Shown: positions 10,635-24,290 of the stretch, in pieces
How positions within the stretch are numbered: position 1 is the stretch's first letter
Layout: each line of letters starts with the position of its first letter
Source of the DNA: Prosapia bicincta
Taxonomy: Eukaryota; Arthropoda; Insecta; Hemiptera; Cercopidae
Length of the DNA: 64,000 nt
NCBI GenBank assembly: GCA_036971475.1
Contig: JBAIZL010000005.1
Coordinates: 172,904,886 to 172,968,885, forward strand
Reading direction: 5' to 3'
Position numbers and translations under genes: made by a program
Notes under the pieces: model-generated
What the model was told of the DNA's origin: nothing
What the model saw: the letters and a program-made list of their open reading frames with translations, nothing else
The model's database searches: none

Positions 10635-10670
10635 TAAGTAAGTACTGTATAAAACAACTGTGGCCTATTG

Positions 10671-10938
10671 TTTAATTTAAATAAATGAAACCTCTATACC
10701 ACAAATGGTTTTTTCTTTCTATTTAAAACCTTATGTACATTTCAATTGCGTAGCAATCATCATCAGAGGTATTTTAGAATAAAAATTTTGTTAAGCAATC
10801 ATCCTCAGAGTATTTTTATTATAAATTACCTCTGAGGATGTAAATGGTCATAAATGGTAATAGGTCTTGAAATGTACATAAGGTTTTAAAACTTAAAAAA
10901 ACCCTTTATGGTATAGAGGTTTCATTTATTTAAATTAA
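10671..10938. repeat. palindromic MITE-like element, copy A
   Basis: Imperfect inverted repeat with ends 'tttaatttaaataaatgaaa' and its complement. The arms contain 'aaccttatgtacatttcaat'. The same arms occur at 57609-57784 (copy B). Sequence just left of this copy (10644-10670) also matches sequence right of copy B in reverse, so the family extends beyond the hairpin and was split here by the retrotransposon insertion. Confidence 0.75.
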
Positions 10939-14191
<3,253 letters not shown>

Positions 14192-14364
14192 CAAAGCTGT
14201 TGTTCTATTTTCGTTAACCACGGGCTTCTAGGGTAGAAGTCAATCAGGATTTTCTAAAAGTAATTAAAAGCGTAAAATGTGGAAATTGCAAGTTGTATTT
14301 ACTAATATGTGAATTTAAGAGTAAAGGTTAGGTGGGTGTCGCTTATTTGTAATACTTGTAAGTA

Positions 14365-14700
14365 AATGTTAAGTGAGTGTTGCGTACTAGTAAACATATT
14401 GCGAGTAGATATAATATGCCTATGTTCGTATTATAAAACATTTTGCAAGTACGTGTTAGTGAGCCTGAGCTTACTGGTAAATATATTGCGAGTGCATATT
14501 AGTGAGTGTTGTGTACTAGTAAATATATTGCGAGTAGATATAATATGCCTATGTTCGTATTAGTAAACATTTTGCAAGTACGTGTTAGTGAGCCTGAGCT
14601 TACTGGTAAATATATTGAGAGTGCATATTAGTGAGTGTTGTATACTAGTAAATATATTGCGAGTGCATATTAGTGAGTGTGTGGGTTCTGGTAAATAAAC
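14365..14700. repeat. 129-bp tandem repeat, about 2.6 copies
   Basis: The unit starts near 'gttg(c/t)gtactagtaaa' at 14379, 14508 and 14637 (period 129). It also contains an internal related sub-repeat 'gtaaatatattgcgagt'. It begins and ends in partial copies. Confidence 0.85.
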
Positions 14701-15054
14701 CAGTGAATATTAGTCTATGTGTTGCGACTAAATATCTTGGGTACTGGAAAATGTATTAGTAAATGTTAAGTTTTGAGAGTATTTTGATTTGCTTAATTTT
14801 TTAAGTGGAAATCTTTGAGGGTAAATAATAATAAGTTGAACGAAGCAAGTAACTAGTTTTTTGAATTCCTTCTATGTGTTCACACCTCCTGATAGGCCCT
14901 ATATATAGTGTACAAATTTTCGATCGTTAATAATATAAGTTTTTATTCATCCAATCAAGTTCAAATACATTTTTTTTAACCTATAGTGGATGACAATTGA
15001 TGTTAATACAGTTTTTTTACAAATATTTTATCAATAATTAAATTATAAAAATTT
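14701..15054. other. unassigned DNA
   Basis: Nothing recognised. Confidence 0.4.
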
Positions 15055-15135
15055 GGTAAATCTAGGTCTGATTCGAACTGAGTATCTTCATGTTAGAATT
15101 CTAGACTTTGGCATTGAGCCAACTTTTCCATAGCT
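15055..15135 (-). other. degenerate tRNA-like segment (tRNA pseudogene or SINE head)
   Basis: On the minus strand the segment has an A-box-like 'ttggctcaatgcc' followed, at tRNA-like distance, by 'tctagaattctaaca' and a B-box-like 'agttcgaatcagacc'. Stems are imperfect and no clean acceptor pairing is visible, so it is not a functional tRNA. It lies just left of a dispersed repeat. Confidence 0.4.
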
Positions 15136-15149
15136 AGATATTTACTTTT

Positions 15150-15640
15150 CAAAGATGTATATGAATTCTTCTTTCACCCCATCTGGTTGTCGTTGAAACC
15201 TCCATTGCACAACCTTAAATTGTAGCCATGACTACCACACAATATCATAAATAATGCTCTAGGATTAATAATGAATAAAAAGAATAAAATAAACAAACAA
15301 CTGGATTAACGAAATCGAACCTTGCTTCAAAAACGGGCAATACGAAGGGGAAACGAAAAAAAAATACAATATAATGCAGTGAAAAAAAAAGAAAGCGTAT
15401 AGATAGTAACAAACAAAAATAACAGTGCAACACCATATATAGAAAGAAAAACGGAAATTTCCAAGGAAATTTGGTTTCTATTTTGCCACTTAGTACTGTT
15501 ATTATGACATTTGTATATACATATTTATATTAATTGTAATTATAAAACAAAAATAAAATAAAATCAAATTTTACTTGGTTGATTTTAGTAGGAATGGGTT
15601 TTAATTTAAAAAATTTTTTTTTTTTTATTGCTTGTATATA
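15150..15640. repeat. dispersed ~420-bp repeat, copy 1
   Basis: Closely matches 27911-28340 in the same orientation. Shared blocks include 'aacctccatt', 'ataatgctctaggatta', 'gaaccttgcttca(a/t)aaacgg' and 'ctattttgccactta'. Family unknown. It has no coding capacity that both copies keep. Confidence 0.75.
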
Positions 15641-16349
15641 ATTATGTTGAACAGCCAGTTTAACTATTATAGCCTACGAATTTTAGAAAAGAGTTATGGA
15701 CATAGATGAGATTAAAGTAGGAACATGAAACCTGGCAGACTATTGACTATCATTATTAAATAAAAACTTTCTGCTTAAATTTACTATCTTGAAAATAAAA
15801 CAAAATCTCTGGCCAACTTTCGGTGTTGACCGGCTACAGTTCGTCAATTCTGGACGCGAAATCTTCCGAAAGCGAAGCATTTTGAGTTGTAACACAGTCC
15901 ATGGAGAAAGTTGTAAATTGCGGCTAAATATTTTTAAAATTGCTCCGGTTGCAGCTAGCCGAGTACTTTCCCGCCGTAATCAGGTCACTCTTCATTATAC
16001 GGCCATCTAGATATCTCTCCTGTTTACATTAAATGCTTTGTAAGAAAACTATTTTAACGGCGGTGGTTTCACGCAGAGTATTCCTCGGCAATATAGATCT
16101 GCATTTGCCTTTCTTATTCAAAGTTTGAATATGCGAACAGCTGGCGTCATGTGTCGCGAATTTGTTCGTTTCTAGTACACATAGAATCAATAGCGCAACC
16201 AGAAATGCTTTCTGGGAGGGGGCACTGGATTGGGAGCTAATTCATACTATGAATCAAAATTTTATAATTAAATGCCATTTTATATCACTCAAATGCTTAA
16301 AATTAGATACATGTCAACTAAATAGGTTAATTCAATTAAATTTATTCGT
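15641..16349. other. unassigned DNA, less AT-rich around 15800-16220
   Basis: Short open frames only. The 15800-16220 part has more G+C and CpG than its surroundings but no recognisable product. Confidence 0.35.
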
Positions 16350-16611
16350 CTCTTAAACAAGGGCGTACACAAGGTCAAAACTAGGGGGGGGGGGTAAACC
16401 ATGGTCGTTCAGGTTTTGATCGACAATAAAATAACGATAAATAACCCTAATTTCATAATGTTCAATAATGTACTTTTTTAATTAATAAATTAGTTTTTAA
16501 ATTGTAATAAATTCCAGTAAGGAAATTTAATAACAATTTATTCATTATAACTTTGCTTCCAGAGGGGCAGCTGTCCCCCTGCCCCTCGCTGGGTACGCTC
16601 ATGCTCTTAAA
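16350..16611. mobile_element. hAT-type non-autonomous element with 8-bp TSD
   Basis: A 246-bp element (16358-16603) flanked by the perfect 8-bp direct repeat 'ctcttaaa' at 16350-16357 and 16604-16611. The ends are short imperfect inverted repeats ('caagggcgtacacaagg' and the complement of 'gctgggtacgctcatg'). A G run lies near the left end and C runs near the right. An 8-bp TSD with short TIRs is the hAT signature. There is no coding content. Confidence 0.75.
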
Positions 16612-16816
16612 TACATTAAGCTGGAAGACTGTTCAATGAACATTAAATTTTAACCACTTTCACTAAGTGTTTGTTTAGGAAATCAGCTTAATTCCTAGCA
16701 AGAAGTAAAAAGATCTTTAAAAAAAAATTTACATTCTACAAAAACGTACTGAGTCTATGAGACTTTTTAGAATGTTTGTTTAAAACCTCATCATCTGTTA
16801 CCACAATTTTCTTACA

Positions 16817-16993
16817 GATATGTCGCGACTAGTCCACATTACCGAAGGGTAGACAGGAGCTACTGTGGTTGGGGCGATATGTCGCGACTAGTCCACATTA
16901 CCGTAGGGTAGACAGGAGCTACTGTGGTTGGGGCGATATGTCGCGACTAGTCCACATTACCGTAGGGTAGACAGGAGCTACTGTGGTTGGTGC
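16817..16993. repeat. 59-bp tandem repeat, exactly 3 copies
   Basis: Three nearly identical copies start at 16817, 16876 and 16935. The unit begins 'gatatgtcgcgactagtcca', with a palindromic 'gactagtc'. Only one or two bases differ between copies, so the expansion is recent. Confidence 0.95.
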
Positions 16994-18565
16994 ATTTTTT
17001 TAATTAAGTTTTTACGTTCACAGCTTATGAATTAAATTACCACATGGTCTTGAAGTAAATACGCTGGATGAGGATTTCCGTAATTTTCATGTGTTTGTAT
17101 AAATATTCTAGCCTTTAAAAAAATATTTCATAAGGTAATGTAAGATGAGCCAACTTGCCTTGGTACGGCGATGTGCTCGGGGTAAGTTGTCGAGTGTTCA
17201 AAAATGGATATAATACTTATACCTACACTTACTAAGCTCTCCACCAAAGTAAGTAAATATATCAGAGATCGGCTTGTTACGTAACTTGATAAAAGGCAAA
17301 TAACATTGCTTGGGCTTAAAAACTTAAAAGTTAAGAGTAATGGTGTTATAAAGTAATACTTGTAGAGATAAAAGTTTACTTACTCTATTGAAAAGCAAAC
17401 AATCTCAAAGACTCACGAAACAACTACGAATTTAGGTATCAGATTACGTCTACACTGTTCTAGTACGTGGACAAATAATTCACCGGCCGGTCAGTGCTGT
17501 CAACTCATAAACATAGAATTTGAGGTTACTGCGCCAACTTACCCGCGTGACAACCAGCCACGGTTTCCCCTACTTTAGAAGTTTTATTTCTCAAATTTTC
17601 TGCCAACGGTAAATGAAGTTATGCGAAAATTTATACGGGTATTGTACACTAACAGATCTCAGTTTACTGGCAACTTGTTTTATAGGGAAGTTATCTTAAA
17701 ATTATAATATTTGAATTTTGTTATGTAAGTTTGAAATTTGTTACAAATTTTTAGAAAAATTCAAATAATTTTTTACCCAATGAAAGGTAAAAAAAAAACT
17801 TTTTAACCCGTCTGGGGTGGTTTAACTACCAACACCAAAGCCCATCAATTGCGTTCCTGGGTATATAGACTATATTTTTGTGTTCTTAAAAAAGTGACCA
17901 TTAAATTAAAACTTGCAGTTTTTGTGTTATCTTGAGATTTTTTATATAAATTAACCACTACTTCACTTGAGATTTGAGCATGAGTCTTGTCCGTGACTCA
18001 CAGCATTGAACAATGCACTAACGTACTGCGAAACGCATCTGCTGAAAAATATCGGAAAGTAGTGTTTTGTTGTCAAGTGATACCAAAAGTAGTAGCCTAA
18101 TTTATTAATTACAATTTTATAATTGGATGATTTTTCTTCTAAAAGTGTTGTTTGTGATTTTGTAAGCTAAGTAACGAATGAAATTCTAATTGCTATGAAA
18201 CGCTATTTATGATGAATAGCCTGTACATACTAAATAGGAACTTAATATTTATACTCCAGTATGCATCTGATTGGCCAGTTCAACCTATCTCAAATGGGAT
18301 TAGTCGTGAGTTAAAATAGAATAGGCTAATGTTTCTGTAGCGATAACTAACAAGGATTTGCCCAACCAACTGTTTGCGTCTGTTAAGGTAACTTTGTTTT
18401 TAAATACGTTTTTATAACGACCAGTAAGCAAAAACTAAACCTCAAAATAAGTTTGGTAATACATAGCTCAAGGTTTCCATTCATCTGTGAAGTCAAACAG
18501 AAGCCAAAGCTTATTAAAGATTATAAAATCAAAACACATTATACAAATTCACAAGTTTGAAAAAC
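16994..18565. other. unassigned DNA
   Basis: No gene recognised. Two 'gccaactt' blocks near 17152 and 17531 hint at an old inverted-repeat element, too weak to call. Confidence 0.35.
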
Positions 18566-18834
18566 GGTAATTATTAAGATCAACGACTGTCGCTCTGATC
18601 GGCGAATTTTCTTTCCTGATCAATTTGACCTTGCTGAACACGAATCTGAAGTTTTTTTTTACTTCAAACACATTTAAAAAAATAACCTAACCTAACCTGA
18701 CCTGAACTGGTTATCTTAGATGAATATGTGTTCGCAGTTAAAAATAACTTCAGATTCGTGTTCAGCAAGGTCAAATTGATCAGGAAAAAAAAATTCGCCA
18801 ATCGGAGCTGTAGTCGCTCATCTTAATAATTACC
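18566..18834. repeat. 269-bp palindromic MITE-like element
   Basis: Inverted repeat with arms of about 95 bp ('ggtaattattaagatcaacg' and its near complement at the right end), containing 'cttgctgaacacgaatctga'. The loop contains 'aacctaacctaacct', resembling the insect (CCTAA)n telomere unit but only about three copies long. Confidence 0.8.
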
Positions 18835-19657
18835 AAAAAAACAATAACAATAAGTTTAAATAATAATGTAAAACAAAAAGTCAACATTTCAATCTAAAAC
18901 ATCATGTCAACACAAATATTAAAATGTCTTGCATGCTATAGTTAAAACAACACATCAATGAGTGAAGACAACTCTTACAAATGCTCAAACATTAAAGTAA
19001 TTGCCCTTCATCATATAAGCACAATCAACAAAATTAAATTTTATCTGTAATAGATTCATTAGCCATTTGGAAAATATCTTACATTTTTTACTAGTTTTAT
19101 TAGTAAACTTTTGTCCTTCTTGTTTATATAAACCATTTCAGCAGCATGTGTCTTCCCGTGATTCAATTCCTTTTGCAAAGTTTTATTATTTTGCCAATCA
19201 AACTAACTCTGTAAAAATTTAGGAAAAAACATCATATTATTTTATGGTTAAAAAAAAATATTTTTATCTTTTTCACATCTTGTATTTTTATGTTTCTTAC
19301 GAACAAAACATAGAAAAACATCACGTAACATTTACTTTTTTATGTTTTAACATGTTAAAAACATGCATTTTTAAATACATTTTTAAAAAAAGTATTTGAA
19401 TATTTTTTAAACCTTTAAAATGTGTTTTATATGTTAAAGACATTTTTGTCTGTCTCACATAATATATGTTAATAATATGTTTACTTAATATATTCTAAAA
19501 CTGTGAACTGCCTCTTTAATATTTTAATTTTCTAACTACTTTTTTTTTTTAATTTACGAAACCTTTACAATTTAAAAGAAACCATGCTCATCGTATTTAT
19601 TAAATATTTTTTTCTTATTCATAACAGATTTTTGTGTTGTAGAAACGAAAGAAATCT
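18835..19657. other. unassigned AT-rich DNA
   Basis: Nothing recognised. Confidence 0.45.
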
Positions 19658-19761
19658 GTCCAATCCAGTAGCGGTTTCAGCGGGTAGCCAGGGTACTACC
19701 GAACTTTTTTATATTTATTTGTTAAAATACTTCTTAATTGTCAATAATTTAAAAAGATAAA

Positions 19762-19807
<46 letters not shown>

Positions 19808-20064
19808 CAAAAACATGCTCATAATATTATAGCGAAATTTAGAATGCACCAAGCAACTATAAAATAGCAAATAATTGCTCTTTTGTTTAGTTTAAACATC
19901 TATTTATCTTGAAAGTAAAATTGCCCTCAAACATACCATTTAAATTTTAAACAACTTCTGAGGGAGCGTACTAGCTACAGATGAATGCCCCCCCCCCGGA
20001 GTCGTGACTCCCCTAAACTGTGCCCACCCAAAAAATAAATCCTAAAGCCGCCAATGGTCCAATC
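19658..20064. mobile_element. hAT-type non-autonomous element with 8-bp TSD
   Basis: A 391-bp element (19666-20056) between perfect 8-bp repeats 'gtccaatc' at 19658-19665 and 20057-20064. The ends 'cagtagcggttt' and the complement of 'aaagccgccaatg' form imperfect TIRs of the hAT 'CAGnGGCGG' style. An internal (TA)n run (19763-19802) and a C run are present. No coding content. Confidence 0.8.
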
Positions 20065-22064
20065 ATTGTTCACTATTCAGAAATTCTATTTGTTTACAAG
20101 AAATTTTTCTTACAAGAAGTGACTAAAAGGTTCCACAATATAAGCAACACAAGAAAACCTTCACGGAATACCGAAAACACTTGTGCACTCGTCCATTAAC
20201 AGATGATATTGATAACCCAGTATTGGAACAGGTAAACCGCTCCGTGCTTCCAGCAGACGCTAATCATTGTAATTATATAAACTACTTGATTGAGGAAGTG
20301 CATCGCGTCTTCATTTCCTCTCACGTTAGCACTGTAATATTTGGGTCGTACCATTTGGTATCTGTGTCCATTTGGTATCTGTGTCCAGTTAAGCTTTCTC
20401 CGTTTATCGCGGCGAAGTGTGAATATAGCCAGACCTAGATCTCGGATTGATTCTTGTCATCGGAAATAGTTTCGAAGAAAGTGTTAGAGCGAGATGATGC
20501 TGACGGTTCAGAATTTTGTTTGGAAAGTTTATTTCGACACAAATGTTGTTCGTTGCTCAATAACACATAAAAATATTTTCAAACACGTTAAAATTAGAAT
20601 TAAATATTTTTAAACTCATAGGTTTAAACTAGTTTTACTTTAACACTATCATCCTCTGTATTTAAAATAAAGTTCAGTTTTTCCGCCATTTTATTTTTGT
20701 AATTATTGTTTTGAAACCCATATTTGTTCTACACAATTTAACTTCTACAAAATGGTTATAGGTATCAGATTCTGTAAAGCAAAGTTTTAGATTTCAAGTT
20801 TTGTAGATATCCTTCCTTAACCCTCCGTTTGTTTTCTTGGGCACGCCCTAAGTAAGCTAATGTACAGGGTTAGTAAGCTAATACCCTAGTCATTAGCAAG
20901 GGGTCGTAAAATGTTACCCAACCCCAAGAACACCTGCACCAGCTCCGGTCAGACGTGCTATTTATTGTACACCCGGACATAATACACTTGTCTTATATGT
21001 TAGGGGGAGAGGAATATCTTTTTATTTAATTTAGGAGGTTAGTATAAATTTTAAATTTATTCTCAAACCCCAATTTTTTTAACGGTAATGATTTTACTCC
21101 TATCATAGCCTAACCTAATCTCACCAACCTAAACTAACTTTATTTTTTTGGGGTTTTGATATTTTTTCTAATTTTCATAAACTATTGTTCTTTCTTGTCT
21201 TTCTTGTTTTTTACAGTTTGTTTTAATAATTTTGGAATTTGTATTTGTTTCTATTATTTTTTTGTTACTATAATAGTAGTAATTTCATTATTTATGATAA
21301 TATTTTTCTTTCATTTACTTCAGTTCAGTTTATACGTTCAATTATACGACTTCCAATTTTTGCATATATTATTTTCAGGGCTGAACCACTGGCGCTGGTG
21401 ATATGATACTTTAGAATCAGCTACTGACGTACTCATTGAGTCTGAGGAATTAGTAGCACGTAAGCCTAGCGAGGTGTTTAGAACCCAGGATTCAACTTCT
21501 TCCATCCAAATTACACTTAGTACATCAATATTCCCTCCCTCATGCTCTGAAAAGCTTTACACCCTTTGACTTTGGCTCTAAATTTATTTCTGTAATTTAT
21601 CGCCATGAATTGAATTAATTGCATTATAGTAGAGTTAAAATTATAAAGGTATTTGGTATACGGCAGGATGGACGGTTAAGCGTGCTGCGTCATTCGTCGG
21701 TATGATTTACCCCAACGTTATTCCGGTCATACCTCTACAGGATAAGAAGGCTAAAGAAGAAACCGCTGGGTAACTAGGAATTATGACAATTATGGCAAAC
21801 TCGTAAGACGACTTACTTTTTTATGTCAATATCTTTACAATCATTTTAATAACGAAACTTTATTTGAGAAAAGACCTCCAATGTTTAGTTTGTATTTAAT
21901 TTTATAGTTTTTATTTTAATTTTTTTCGTTGTCTAAAATTTATAATTATAGTTAATAGGAAAAGATATTGAAAAGCTTCTTCTTTGTCGTCGTAATATTT
22001 CCTTCTGTTCAATTTCCAGCACGTTTAAACCTAAACATTTTTTGAATTTATTCTCTTAAATATA

Positions 22065-22066
<2 letters not shown>
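20065..22066. other. unassigned DNA
   Basis: Short open frames (for example 20181-20438) resemble no family I know. No repeat ends or exon signals I can support. Confidence 0.4.

Positions 22067-22109
<43 letters not shown>
22067..22109. repeat. (GT)n microsatellite
   Basis: About 20 GT units. Confidence 0.95.
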
Positions 22110-22113
<4 letters not shown>

Positions 22114-22984
22114 CTGTGTTACATTGGGGCTACATATACATAAAATCTTCAGCTTTTAACTTTACCACATGAATAAGCACTTTGAATACAAAATACCGTT
22201 ATAAATGCAGGGCTTTTTAACTATACCAAAAGCAATTACCAACTGTTATAAATAATAAAATAATATACTTTGATTTATTTCCAGAGGACCTACATCCAAC
22301 CAGTAACACTAAACTCCTTTATATGGGATAATGGTAGACGTGTCATTAATAGGTAAGTTAAGGCTCAATTTGCATATTTATAACGCAAACAGTGTTTAAC
22401 CTACTTGCACAAGATTTACAAATGCTTTTCCCAGCACCCGGTAATTATACACTACACAAATACATTTGTCTGTAGTCTTCAGTTTATCACAATAATAGAT
22501 CTGACCAGTTTATCAACATTACGACAATCGATACGACGATAAGCGAGATTTAACCAAGTCTGTGTAGGGAATAGTACAGATTTAAAGTGTGTTTTTTTTT
22601 TTTTACTTGAAAAAATTTTTGTCATATAACAAAGGTGTTAGATTTAAATTATTTACTAAGAAAGAAAATAATTTCCCATTTATCAGTTCCAGTAATCGAT
22701 CTGAAAACCACGAAAATAAATATTGTTCTGGAAATGGCTCCCAATGAATCGGTGTTCAGGATTGGCCGTTGACTGATTCTGTAAATAATTCAGCAACTGT
22801 TCTGAGAATCCGGCCATTGGGATGAATAATAAGTCTATTTAGCCTCGATCTGTTTATTATCAACCTAAAAAATAGGGTGTCTAGCGGTACAGAAAACCGG
22901 GTCCTTTAGATGGCTTTACTGCCTTTGAACAGTTTTATAAAGGCGATTCACTTGTAATCTGTAGGTGAAGCGTGCGTCACGTAA
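22110..22984. other. unassigned DNA
   Basis: Nothing recognised. Confidence 0.4.
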
Positions 22985-24290
22985 CAGAGGTGGGCTGTGA
23001 CTGTCCAGGCCCCACTGAAGGTCATCAGGTCTCATACTGGTGATGGAATAAGATCCCCACACACTAGAGCCCTGTTCGCGATTTCCAGGTAACAGGGGCT
23101 GGCTGTGACTATCCAGGCCCCACTAAAGCTCGTCAGATCTCATACTGGTGATGCAATAAGATCCACACACACTGGAGTCCGTGTTCGCGGTTACCAGGTA
23201 CCAGGGGTAGGCGGTGGATCTGTCCAGGTCCCAATGAAGGTCATCAGGCCTGATAATGGTGATACAACAAGATCCCCGCATACTAGAGCCCGGTTCGCGC
23301 TTGCAGATACCAGGGGTAGGCGGTGGACCTGTCCAGGCCCCACTGAACGTCATCAAGTCTCATACTGGTGATGCAATAAGATTCACACACACTGGACCCC
23401 TGTTCGCGGCTGCGAGGTACCAGGGGTAGAAGGAGATCTGTCCAGGCCCCACTTTAGATCATCAGGTTTCATACTGGTGATGCAATAAGATCACCACACA
23501 CTGGAGCCCTGGTCGCGATTGCCAGGTACCAGGGGTAGGCGGTGGACCTGTCCAGGCCCCACTGAAGGTCATTAGGTCTGATACTGGTGATGCAATAAGA
23601 TCCACACACACTGGAGCCCTGTTCGAGGTTGCGAGGTACCAGGGTTAGACGGAGACCTATCCAGGCCCCACTGAATTTCGTCAGGTCTCATACTGGTGTA
23701 GCAATAAGATCTCCACACACTGGAGTCCGTGTTCGCGGTTGCGAGGTACCAGGGGTATGCGGTGGACCTGTCCAGGTCCCACTAAAGGCCATTGGTTTCA
23801 TACTGATGATACAACAAGATCCCCACACACTAGAGCCCTGTTCGCGGTTGCCAGGTACCTGGGGTAGGCGGTGGACCTGTCCAGGCCCCACTGAAGGTAA
23901 TCACGTCTCATACTGGTGATGCAATAAGATCCCCACACACTAGAGCCCTGGTCGCGATTGCCAGGTACCAGGGGTAGGCGGTGGACCTGTCCAGGCCCCA
24001 CTGAAGGTCATTAGGTCTGATACTGGTGATGCAATAAGATCCACACACACTGGAGCCCTGTTCGAGGTTGCGAGGTACCAGGGTTAGACGGAGACATATC
24101 CAGGCCCCACTGAATTTCGTCAGGTCTCATACTGGTGATGCAATAAGATCTCCACACGCTAGAGTCCGTGTTCGCGGTTGCGAGGTGCCAGGGGTAGACG
24201 GAGATCTGTCCAGGCCCCAATGTAGGTCATCGGGACTAATACTGGTGATGCAAGAGTATCTTCACACACGAGAGCCCGTGTTAACTACTG
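22985..24290. repeat. ~110-bp GC-richer minisatellite, about 12 copies with higher-order structure
   Basis: The landmark 'tccagg(c/t)ccc' recurs at 23004, 23112, 23223, 23332, 23441, 23551, 23660, 23771, 23880, 23990, 24099 and 24209, giving a period of 108-111 bp. Other constant parts are 'catactggtgatgcaataag' and 'aggtaccaggggtag'. The block starting at 23551 resembles that at 23990 more than its neighbours do, which indicates a four-unit (~439-bp) higher-order repeat. The array is clearly richer in G+C than its flanks. The short open frames in it are repeat by-products. Confidence 0.93.

Larger units (their letters stand above)
6806..10643 (+). mobile_element. full-length single-ORF non-LTR retrotransposon (I/Ingi-like, RNase H-bearing)
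   Basis: A complete insertion flanked by a perfect 12-bp direct repeat 'actgtataaaac' at 6794-6805 and 10644-10655. It has a ~95-nt 5' leader with an HDV-ribozyme-like fold, one uninterrupted 1243-codon ORF, and a tail of about two AAGT units straight after the stop codon. No separate gag-like ORF1 is present. The presence of APE, RT, RNase H and a C-terminal CCHC places it in the I-superfamily; the exact clade needs an RT tree. The host DNA at the insertion site belongs to the palindromic repeat seen again at 57609-57848, so this is a nested insertion. The intact ORF, perfect TSD and intact tail argue for a recent, possibly still active copy. Confidence 0.92.

Noticed and set aside
18680..18710. 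Telomere-like (CCTAA) repeats
   Set aside because: Only about three units inside the loop of a MITE-like element; not a telomere array.
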